A stretch of 64,000 nucleotides of DNA, from positions 76,914,781 through 76,978,780 of the forward strand of contig CM059199.1 of assembly GCA_030323885.1 (NCBI GenBank), written 5' to 3'. How positions within the stretch are numbered: the first letter of the stretch is position 1; each line of letters starts with the position of its first letter. A program made the position numbers and the translations under genes. Below the pieces are notes generated by a model. That model was not told the DNA's origin. It did no database searches and worked only from the letters and a program-made list of their open reading frames with translations. This DNA comes from Branchipolynoe longqiensis (taxonomy: Eukaryota; Annelida; Polychaeta; Phyllodocida; Polynoidae). Below, piece by piece: positions 21,920-30,951 of the stretch.

Positions 21920-22412
21920 ATATACAAAAACGGGGCTCATCCTGGACTAATCCGTGGTAAACCGTTCCATCCATGGCGATCCGTGGTTAATCCATGGTCA
22001 TTTGGCTTGTCTGGGACTTATCCGGGCAGTCCGGGAGTGGTCCGTGGCTCTGTCGGGGCTGGTCCGGGGCTAGTCCTGGTTAAACCGTGGCTAAAACATG
22101 GCTCATCCGATTTCAAAAACACCTGGACTGCCCCGGACTGCCCCGGACTGCCCTGGGCCGGGCATAGACTACCCCGCGACAACTCCCGGACTACGCGGAT
22201 GAGTCACGGATTACACCCAGATGATGCCGGATCACCCCAGATTGCAATATTCCCCGGATCACCCCGGATGTTTTAAACATTTAAAAACATCCAGGGCCGA
22301 CCCTGGACGAGGCCGGACCAGCCACGGATCACCAAGGATCACCAAGGACCAGCCATGGATGAGCCACGGACCACGCCGGATCACTTGCCGGGGCTCGTCT
22401 GGCGGGTAGGTG
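21920..22412. repeat. Degenerate CCGGACTGCC-type short repeats upstream of Harbinger 1
   Basis: Irregular repeats of CCGGACTGCC, CCGTGGCT, CCATGGCTCATCC and CCGGATCACC fill about 500 bp just 5' of the transposase on its coding (minus) strand. The position suggests a subterminal region with transposase-binding repeats. The same vocabulary appears at 13916-14285. A 26-bp piece (21971-21996) is copied at 25579-25604. Confidence 0.6.
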
Positions 22413-22519
22413 TGATCTAGACTTAAACGAGGCAGGCTTCAGCCGCTGTTTGAAAGCAGCACCTTTTTTTGGTGCTTTATGTAACCATGAGTGGCTTGTG
22501 ATGTGCTTTGCATGCTGAG

Positions 22520-23390
22520 GACAACCTAGCCCGGGCCATGCCTCAGTGACAGCACACAGCACATCCACCCAGCCCGGGCCACCCCTCAATGACAGCACGC
22601 ATCGCATCCTCCCAGCCCGGGCCACCTTCAGTGACAGCACGCAGCACATCCACCCAGCCCAGGCCACGCCTCAGTGACAGTACGCAACACATCTACCCAG
22701 CCAGGGCCACCTTCAGTGACAGCACGCAACACATCCTCCCAGCCCAGGCCACACCTCAGTGACAGTATGCAGCACATCCACCCAGCCTGGACAATGCTTC
22801 AGTGACAGCACTCAGTACATCCGCCCAGCCCGGGCAATGCAATGCCTCAGTGACAGCAGGCAGCACATCCTCCCAGCACTGGCCACGCCTCAGTGACAGC
22901 ACGCAGCACATCCACCCAGCCCGGGCAATGCAATGCCTCAGTGACAGCAGGCAGCACATCCTCCCAGCACTGGCCACGCCTCAGTGACAGCACGCAGCAC
23001 ATCCACCCAGCCCGGGCAATGCAATGCCTCAGTGACAGCAGGCAGCACATCCTCACAGCACTGGCCACGCCTCAGTGACAGCACGCAGCACATCCACCCA
23101 GCCCGGGCAATGCAATGCCTCAGTGACAGCAGGCAGCACATCCTCACAGCACTGGCCACGCCTCAGTGACAGCACGCAGCACATCCACCCAGCCCGGGCA
23201 ATGCAATGCCTCAGTGACAGCAGGCAGCACATCCTCACAGCACTGGCCACGCCTCAGTGACAGCACGCAGCACATCCACCCAGCCCGGGCAATGCAATGC
23301 CTCAGTGACAGCAGGCAGCACATCCTCACAGCACTGGCCACGCCTCAGTGACATCCACCCAGCCTGGGCCACACCTCAGTAACAAGTGGG
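22520..23390. repeat. 45/91-bp minisatellite with dimeric higher-order unit
   Basis: The basal unit of about 45 bp contains CAGTGACAGCACGCAGCACA. From about 22800 two variants alternate as an exact 91-bp dimer (copies at 22893, 22984, 23075, 23166). The left part is monomeric and diverged. The array abuts the LINE at about 23391. Confidence 0.92.
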
Positions 23391-24103
23391 ACCAAAACTA
23401 TAACAAAAGTTCACAAGAAACTGGGAAAATAAGTCAGAAGAAATTAAAGACAAAATCCCCACTTGCAAAACCAATATAAAAGAAATAGCAGACCTCAAAA
23501 ACAGCATAGACTAAAACAAAGCAAGTGGGATAGATGGAATCCCCACCAAAATACTGAAGGATGCACTCCAAACCATCCCTGACACAATGATGGACCTGTG
23601 CAACATCTCCTTTGACCAGGGACATTTCATCAAAGCCTGGAAGATGGCAACTATTACCCCCATCTTCAAAGGTGGTGACAAGCAAAAAATGGGGAACTAT
23701 AGACCAATAGCAATTCTGCAAACCCCAGGCAAGCTAATTGGAAAGATTTTCCATAGGCACATAAATGAACACCTAGAAAAAAACAATATACTGAACAAAA
23801 GACAAGGAGGTTTTAGGAAACTGCACTCCACATCAAAAACAATAGCCAACATAACAAACGACATACTGGCCTCAATGAACCAAAAACAATTAGTTGGAGC
23901 AGCTTTGGTTGATTTCAGCAAAGCTTTTGACATGGTAGACCACAATATACTACTGCAAAAGCTAAACCGCATGGGCATCCAATCTAACTCTATAAATTGT
24001 ATAAAATGCTACCTAAAAGACAGACAACAAAAAACTAAAGTAAACAATACACTATCAGACCACCAACCTGTCACATGTGGTGTACCCCAAGGATCAGTCC
24101 TGG
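23391..24103 (+). pseudogene. LINE (Jockey/CR1-like) reverse transcriptase, 5' part
   Basis: The frame opens at about 23515 with SGIDGIPTKIL and continues through ATITPIFKGGD, NYRPIAIL, ALVDFSKAFDMVDH (first catalytic Asp) and GVPQGSVL at 24078-24103, the standard order of fingers and palm motifs of non-LTR retrotransposon RT. Upstream of 23515 a stop occurs and the 5' end of the element is missing. The coding sequence breaks inside GVPQGSVL-GPLL; the rest resumes at 26286. The clade is not certain; Jockey-superfamily or CR1-like fits best. Confidence 0.88.
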
Positions 24104-24536
24104 TGTAAAAATATACGGATTTTCGGTTAAGAATTATATATTGGCCGAGAGCATTATTATTTGTGGGCGATGGAGTGGGGACCATGCTATATAAACTAAA
24201 AGTAATAATATCCCACTCCCATTATGACATGATATAAGCTGTGTGAAATATATGTTCATATATTATGCCTGAGAATAATGAAGAGATGTTCGCATATAAG
24301 AGGCAGTACATGATTGCTGAAATGTTTCTCTATGCATCCATAAAGAGTGCAATTGGAGAAAAGACCATTTTAACAGAGATCTATTATAACTGCCACGATA
24401 CCAGGCACCTCATGTGCTGATCGGGATATGAAGGACATCAATGTTAAGTACAATTCTCAGGTCACAATTTCATATCATGTGGGTCAGACACATTAACAGT
24501 AATGGGATAGATGGAAGGCATTGGATCGGGATATGA

Positions 24537-25117
24537 AGTCTGTAGGACCAGTAACCTCCTGTCTGTAGGACCAGTAACGTATCTGTAGGGCCAGTAACGT
24601 GTCTGTAGAACCACTAACCCATTGTCTGTAGGACCAGTAACTTGTCTGTTGGACCACTAACCTGTCTGAAGACCCTTAACCTGACTGTAGGGCCAGTAAC
24701 CTTTCTGTAGGAATAGTAACCTGTCAGTAGGACAAGTAACCTGTCTGTCAGACCAGTACCCTGTCTGTAGGACTAGTACTGTGTCTGTAGGACCAGTGGC
24801 GTGTCTGTAGGACCAGTAACCTGTCCGTAGGACCAGTAACATGTCTGTGGGACCAGTAACATGTCTGTAGGACCTGTAACGTGTATATAGGACCAGGAAC
24901 CAATCAGTAAGACCAGTAACATTTCTGTAGGACCAGTAATATCATGTATGTAGGACCAGTAATGTGTCTGTAGGGCCAGTAACCCACTGTATGTAGGACC
25001 AGTAACGTGTGCATAGGACCACTAACCCATTGTCTGTAGGACCAGTAACCTGTCTGTTGGACCAGTAACCTGTCTGTAGGATGAGTAACCTGCCTATAGG
25101 ACCAGTAACCTCTCTGT
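24537..25117 (-). repeat. Left arm of a 580-bp inverted repeat (20-bp minisatellite array)
   Basis: The reverse complement of this segment reads the same as 27747-28322, including irregular units such as a TTCAGACAGG variant and a GGAGGTTACTGG spacer, so the similarity is not just shared unit sequence. Both encode the same 61-residue frame on opposite strands. The arms flank the 3' half of the LINE and Repeat B. Confidence 0.88.
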
Positions 25118-25458
25118 AGGACCAGTCACCTATATGTTGGACCAGTAATGTGTTGGTAGGACCAGTAACCTGTCTGTAGGACCAGTAACCTGTCTGTAGA
25201 CTAGTAACCCATAATGCAAATAACTTCCTCTCTATAGAACCGTTCTCACAATAATTAACAGTCGCATTCCCTTCTGGAAGGCAGTCTCAGCGAATGTATT
25301 GTTGACAGCTTACTAACAATTCATCATAGCACTCTACCTAACAGGGATACTACCTCTGCTAGCCATTACATACTGTTTAGTGAGTGGCGAGCACTGGCCA
25401 CGCCTCAGTGACAGCACGCAGCACATCCCGGGCAGTAACCTGTCTGAAGACCCTTAGC

Positions 25459-25578
25459 CTTCAGACAGGGTACTGGTCTGAGTACCAGTACCCTGTCTGA
25501 AGGGTACTGGTACCCTTCAGACAGGTTACTGCCTGAAGGGTACCAGTACCCTTCAGGCAGTAACCTGTCTGAAGGGTA
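25459..25578. repeat. Cluster of nested perfect palindromes
   Basis: Successive hairpins: a stem CTTCAGACAGGGTACTGGT with its complement around a short loop (about 25459-25502), then CCTGTCTGAAGGGTAC with its complement, then GGTTACTGCCTGAAGGG with its complement around TACCAGTA. All use words from the flanking 20-bp minisatellite. Repeated back-and-forth template copying would give this pattern. Confidence 0.8.
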
Positions 25579-25604
25579 CCATGGCGATCCGTGGTTAATC
25601 CATG

Positions 25605-26285
25605 TCCGTAGGACTGCAGGTTATAAAGCTACCTGCCCCCCCTGGACCACTGGACAGGCCCACCAGCCTAATTTGCATATGCACACAGGACACCACCTGC
25701 AGGTGGGTTGAGTGACAGCCACCACTACTGGGGGGTGCCCCCCCCCACCCAGACTGTGGGAGTGCCTGATTGGCTGGCTGTGGGGATGCCCAGTCACCTA
25801 CACTGCCTTGGCCCTCTGACCACACACTAGCCTCACTTTGAGATTTAATTCATTATTCTGGATTCTGCTTCAGACCCACTGAAGAGAGATCTCTCTACTC
25901 CTGGCTCTTGGGTGAGACACACCTACTCTAGAGCAGGAACCACAGACACTCTGTCTGCTGCTACCCAAATTCATCTATTCCAATTCAGTGTGTACACATC
26001 CACAGGACTCCTGTCCCATGGGCTGTAGGCACTGCTTTCTATCCAGGGTAAAGAGGTAATGAGATATTGTGTGGCTAGAAGGCAAGGGGTGTGGATGATA
26101 GGTCACTGGTAGGTGGACAGGAGTTGATGTTATTAAAGCACAACTTCTCCACTGTTTGTCTGTGTGACTTGTCTTCATTCTTCCTTAGCATTGGTTAATG
26201 AGTTGGTAGACAGGTGATATGAAGGGGAGAGTTTTGTAGTATTATCTGGTGTCCCAAACGTGGCCGGGCATCCAGTAATATTATA
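25605..26285 (+). mobile_element. Possible LTR-like fragment
   Basis: Contains an octamer-like ATTTGCAT (25670s), a TATAAAG at about 25622-25628, an ATTAAA polyadenylation-like signal near 26130, and a terminal TGGTGTCCCAAACGTGG that resembles a lysine-tRNA type primer-binding site with small indels. No partner LTR and no gag or pol were found. It might instead be unrelated unique DNA. Confidence 0.28.
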
Positions 26286-27515
26286 CTGGGACCACTACTC
26301 TTTATAATCTACATACATGAAAAGTGGGTTGAAACAGGGCCCCTTCAGGTGTATGTAGATGACACCGTCATATATGCAGAAGGAAGTACAGAAGAAGAAG
26401 TAACAACAAAACTAAACAAGCTTCTATTAAAACTAGATGACTGGTGTGAGTCTAATAAAATATCCTATAAATGCAAAAAAATCCAAGACAGCCCTCCTCA
26501 TGCATAAAATAATGCCAGAAAGCAACCTGCACTGCAAGCTAGGGAACCAAACACTAGAAAAAGTAAGCCACTATAAATACCTAAGCCTAGTGCTGGACAG
26601 CCAGCTAAACTACCACCTATGTATAACAAAAATCATCCAAAAGATAAACCACAAACTATGGTTAATGCAAAGCTAAGAAACTACATGACCCAATAAATGT
26701 CAATAAAAGTCTTCAAGGGAATGGTGCTCCCCTACTTCGACTACGGGGATGTCATCTACATGGGTGCCAAACAGGAACTGCTAAAAAAACTACAAATACT
26801 GCAAGGCCGAGCCCTAAACACATGCCTTAAGGTGGACAAACTACACCCAACCTATGACATCCACAAAAAAAACAAAGTTAAATTATTAGAGAACAGAAGA
26901 GTAATACACCTAAAAACACTAGCATTTGGGTATAGTCGAGAAAAAAGATACCTAACCCAGCCACAAAGGAATACCAGAGCAAACAATGCACCAATACTAA
27001 CGCAAACCAGAAGCCACATCAAAGCACATGAAAGAAGTACACTCGAAATGGCTGCCAAAGTCTGGAACGCCCAAACAAGAATGGAAAGACAAATTCCTGA
27101 CTTAAAAACATACAAAAAATATCTGTGCAAGGTAAAACCAGGAAACCATCCCTGAACTGTGACCAAGCGGGGCATGTGATATGTCATGGCCTGCCAGCTG
27201 GACAGCTCCTGGGAGGTGCCCAGGTAAAAAAAACTAAGCAGATACCAACAAAACCACACACCAAACGCATACCAACCATCTATTGCGTACAAGCCTATAA
27301 TATGTAAATAGAGTAGGCTGACAAGAGTAGAAGGAAAACAATTGCCAAGAAAAAACAAAAAAACTAACATAGATTTACTAACCATAAACACCAACTATAA
27401 GAAAAAGAAAAAAGCCGAAAACTGCCCAGCATTGAAAACAAGCCCGATTATCTGGGCTTACATGTTATGGACAGCATAAAGACCCCATCAAAAAAAAAAG
27501 AAGGAAAAAAAAGAG
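26286..27515 (+). pseudogene. LINE (Jockey/CR1-like) reverse transcriptase, 3' part and tail
   Basis: It resumes the RT with GPLLFIIYIH (26288-26320) and QVYVDDTVIYAEG carrying the YVDD catalytic motif (about 26347-26385). Then come the thumb motif SHYKYLSLVLD (about 26565-26600) and the C-terminal domain KVFKGMVLPYFDYGDVIY (about 26706-26760) ending with a stop at 27153-27155. Frameshifts lie near 26450 and a stop near 26675. The 3' sequence runs to an A-rich tail at about 27489-27513. Together with 23391-24103 it makes one element cut in two. Confidence 0.87.
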
Positions 27516-27542
27516 AGAATGAGATGTGATTATGAGAGTGTA

Positions 27543-27746
27543 CCATCATCATCATGCTGTCGGTCGCGATGCGACAAAGACTGCTTTCATTACTTGACTG
27601 CCGCTCTCCATTTAGCTCTCTGCTGTGAGAGTTGCGTCCATGAGTCAGTCTTAATGTCTCTCAGCTTCAGGTTTCTCTTGATGGTACATTTCATGAAAGC
27701 TGCCTGCAAAAGTGTTGAAGTGCTGCTGGCTTTTGCAAGTTACCAC
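27543..27746 (+). mobile_element. Repeat B, truncated copy
   Basis: It shares about 200 bp with the 455-bp insertion at 52145-52599, starting at the CATCATCATCATG tract and ending at GCAAGTTACCA. The copy has an additional 30-bp stretch (about 27655-27685) absent from the other. It stops exactly where the 20-bp minisatellite and the right inverted-repeat arm begin. Family unrecognised; it is non-coding and probably SINE-like. Confidence 0.75.
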
Positions 27747-28322
27747 AGAGAGGTTACTGGTCCTATAGGCAGGTTACTCATCCTACAGACAGGTTACTGG
27801 TCCAACAGACAGGTTACTGGTCCTACAGACAATGGGTTAGTGGTCCTATGCACACGTTACTGGTCCTACATACAGTGGGTTACTGGCCCTACAGACACAT
27901 TACTGGTCCTACATACATGATATTACTGGTCCTACAGAAATGTTACTGGTCTTACTGATTGGTTCCTGGTCCTATATACACGTTACAGGTCCTACAGACA
28001 TGTTACTGGTCCCACAGACATGTTACTGGTCCTACGGACAGGTTACTGGTCCTACAGACACGCCACTGGTCCTACAGACACAGTACTAGTCCTACAGACA
28101 GGGTACTGGTCTGACAGACAGGTTACTTGTCCTACTGACAGGTTACTATTCCTACAGAAAGGTTACTGGCCCTACAGTCAGGTTAAGGGTCTTCAGACAG
28201 GTTAGTGGTCCAACAGACAAGTTACTGGTCCTACAGACAATGGGTTAGTGGTTCTACAGACACGTTACTGGCCCTACAGATACGTTACTGGTCCTACAGA
28301 CAGGAGGTTACTGGTCCTACAG
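27747..28322 (+). repeat. Right arm of the 580-bp inverted repeat
   Basis: Start of the 20-bp minisatellite; its reverse complement lies at 24537-25117. The right arm is continuous with the rest of the array to 29190, so this copy is probably the source and the left arm the derived inverted copy. Confidence 0.85.
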
Positions 28323-29190
28323 ACAAATTACTGGCCTTATTGACGGGTTACTGGTCCTACAACCATGTTACAGGTCTTACTGACACATTACTGGTCCTAC
28401 CGACATGTTACTGGTCCTACATACATGTTACTTGTCCCACGGACAGGTTAGTGGTCCTACATACAATGGGCTATTGGTCCTACAGACAGGTTACTGGTCT
28501 TACATACAGTGGGTTACTGGTCCTATAGACAGGTTACTGGTCCTACAGACAGGTTAGTGGTCCTACTGACAGATGATCACTGGTCCTACTAACAGGTTAC
28601 TGATCCTACAGACAACAGGTTACTGGTCCTGCTGAGAGCGGGTCACTGGTCCTACAGACAGGTTACTGACCCTACAGACAGCTTATTGGTCCTACTGGCA
28701 GGTTACTGGTCCTAAAGACAGGTTATTGGTCCTAGTGGCAGCGGGTTACTGCTCCTACAAACAGCATACTGGTCCTACGTACAGGTTACTGGTCCTATAT
28801 ACACATTACCGGTGCTACAGACACATTACTGGTCCTACATACATATTACTGGTCCTGCAGACACGTTCCTGCTAGTACAGGCAGGTTACTGGTCCTACAG
28901 GCAGGTTGCTGGTTCTACAGCCAAGAGGTTACTGGTCTTACAGACAGGTTAGTGGTCCTACTGATAGGAGATTACTGATCCTACAGACAACAAGAACAAA
29001 CAGGAAAAGGGACCTCTCATACAGGTTTCAGACTACTCATACAGGCATGTTACTGGTCATACAGGCATGTTACTGGTCCTACAGGCAGGTCACTGGTCCT
29101 ACAAACAGGTTACCGGTCCTACATACACGTTACTGGTCCTACAGACAGGTTGCTGGTCCTCCATACAGGCTACTGTTCCTACAGACAGGT
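27747..29190. repeat. 20-bp minisatellite
   Basis: Diverged units of 19-22 bp, consensus GGTTACTGGTCCTACAGACA, about 70 copies. Plus-strand frames (WSYRQVTGPTD type) arise from the period and are not genes. Confidence 0.93.
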
Positions 29191-29194
29191 TCCA

Positions 29195-29403
29195 TGCTCT
29201 CCTCACACCGGACTCTCCTCACAATGTGCTCCCCTCACACCGTGCTCCCCTCCCACCGTGCTCCCCTCACACCGTGCTCCCCTCACACCATGCTCCCCTC
29301 CCACTATGTTCCCCTCACACCGTGCTCTCTTACACCATGCTCCCCTCACACTATGCTCCCCTCACACCCTGCTCCCCTCACACCCTGCTCTACGCACACC
29401 GTG
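29195..29403. repeat. 18-bp C-rich minisatellite
   Basis: The unit is of the type CTCACACCGTGCTCCCCT with HOR-free variation. It passes directly into a C homopolymer at 29404-29426. Confidence 0.85.
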
Positions 29404-29626
29404 CCCCCCCCCCCCCCCCCCCCCCCACACACCACGCTTCTCCCACACCGCTCCCTACACACAGACCCCCACAGACCCCCACAAAGGCCCCGATCTCCGC
29501 TGGCTTTGGACGCTTTCAGCCCGACGAAGGCCGAGTGAAAAGAGGAAACGAGATGAATTATTTAACCATTTCTTTGTAGAGATGCAAACACATGCTTGGC
29601 GTAGTGAATGCCGCTCCTCTCCACCC
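29404..29626. other. 23-nt C run followed by unique spacer
   Basis: The C tract at 29404-29426 ends the 18-bp array. The following 200 bp is unique with short proline-rich open frames; no recognisable gene. Confidence 0.6.
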
Positions 29627-30620
29627 CCACTCCGCCAAGCCGATCCCACTCTGCTAGCCGCAGCTACCCTCCCCTCAGCTCCCCTACCCGCCGCTACCCT
29701 CCCCTCAGCTCCCCTACCCACCGTCCCTCACCTCCCCTCACCTCCCCTACCCACCGCTACCCTCCCCTCAGTTCCATACCACGCGCCCGCTACCCGCCAC
29801 TCAGCTCCCCTACCCGCCGCTCCCCTCCCCTCAGCTCCCCTACCCGCAGCTACCCTCCCCTCACCTCCCCTACCCACCGCTACTCTCCCCTCCCATCCCC
29901 TCAAGTCCCCTACCCGCCGCTACTCTCCCCTCCCCTCCCCTCACCTTCCCTACCCGCCGCTACCATCCCCCCCCCTCCCCTCCCCTACCCGCCACTACCC
30001 TCCCCTCCCCTCCCCTCCCCTCCCCTCCCCTCACCTCCCCTACCCGCCACTACCCTCCCCTCCCCTCACCTCACCTCCCCTACCCTCCGTTACCCTCCCC
30101 TCCCCTCAGCTCCCCTACCCGCTGCTACCCTCCCCCTCTCCTCACCTCCCCTACCTGCCACTACCCTCCCCTCAGCTCCCCTACCCGCCGCTACCATCCC
30201 CTCCCCTCACCTCCCCTACCCGCCGCTACCCTCCCCTCACTCCCCTTCCCACCGCTACCCTCCCCTCCCCTCAGCTTCCCTACCCGCCGCTACCCTCCCC
30301 TCCCCTCAGCTCCCCTACCCACCGCTACCCTCCCCTCCCCTCAGCTCCCCTACCCGCCGCTCCCCTCCCCTCAGCTCCCCTAAATGCCGTTACCCTCCCC
30401 TCCCCTCAGCTCCCCTACCCGCCGCTACCCTCCCCCCAGCTCCCCTAAATGCCGTTACCCTCCCCTCCCCTCAGCTCCCCTACCCGCCGCTTCCCTCCCC
30501 TCCACTCCTCCCCTCATCTCTCCTCAGCTCCCCTTTCCGCCCCTCTCCGCCCCTCCCGTCACCTCTCCCGCCCTCCCTCCTTCACCTTTCCCATCCCCTC
30601 CCCATCCCCACCTTTCCTCC
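29627..30620. repeat. C-rich minisatellite, CAGCTCCCCTACCCGCCGCT type
   Basis: Units of roughly 20-36 bp built from CTCCCCTACCCGCCGCTACC and variable runs of CTCCC. Extremely strand-asymmetric (the plus strand almost lacks G). Proline/serine/leucine-rich frames are by-products. Confidence 0.88.
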
Positions 30621-30776
30621 ACAGCAGCCCCTCAGCCCGCTCTCACCCCGCCCTCACCACGCCCTCAACCCGCCCTCAACCCGCCCTCACCACGCCCTCA
30701 ACCCACCCTCAACCCGCCCTTAACCCGCGCTCAACCCGCCCTCAACCCGCCCTCAACCCGCCCTCAACCCGCCCTC

Positions 30777-30808
<32 letters not shown>
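30621..30808. repeat. 10-bp CGCCCTCAAC array ending in a 30-nt C run
   Basis: About 15 units of CGCCCTCAAC or CACCCTCAAC, then uninterrupted C at 30779-30808. As at 13881, a poly(C) tract marks the array boundary. Confidence 0.9.
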
Positions 30809-30809
<1 letters not shown>

Positions 30810-30951
30810 CCGCGCCCCGTGAATGCCCCCTGGCGGCGTTGTAGCGCCCCTGGTGGGAGGTTGTGCAGACACCTGCAGGGTGATCAATCACCAATTATCA
30901 CGTACTGCTGTAGCTGCGTGGCGGCAGGAGGGTGCAGGTGCTGGACGCCTG

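Larger units (their letters stand above)
24104..26285. other. 2.18-kb composite insertion splitting the LINE
   Basis: The LINE is interrupted between GGATCAGTCCTGG and CTGGGACCACTACTC, with the 4-bp CTGG on both sides (24100-24103 and 26286-26289). The insert contains exact copies of nearby sequence. 24438-24500 equals 20491-20553; 24517-24535 equals 21260-21278; 25388-25428 matches the 91-bp array; 25579-25604 equals 21971-21996. A 580-bp block (24537-25117) is an inverted copy of 27747-28322. It also holds a palindrome cluster and an LTR-like stretch. 24110-24437 and 25220-25387 match nothing else seen here. Confidence 0.75.

Noticed and set aside
22520..23390. CRISPR-like array
   Set aside because: The repeats are contiguous with a 91-bp dimeric period and no unique spacers; the genome is eukaryotic. 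The same applies to the 30-bp, 34-bp and 45-bp arrays.
30621..30778. Telomere-like repeat
   Set aside because: The CGCCCTCAAC unit is 10 bp and not a metazoan telomere hexamer; it is interstitial and next to other C-rich arrays.
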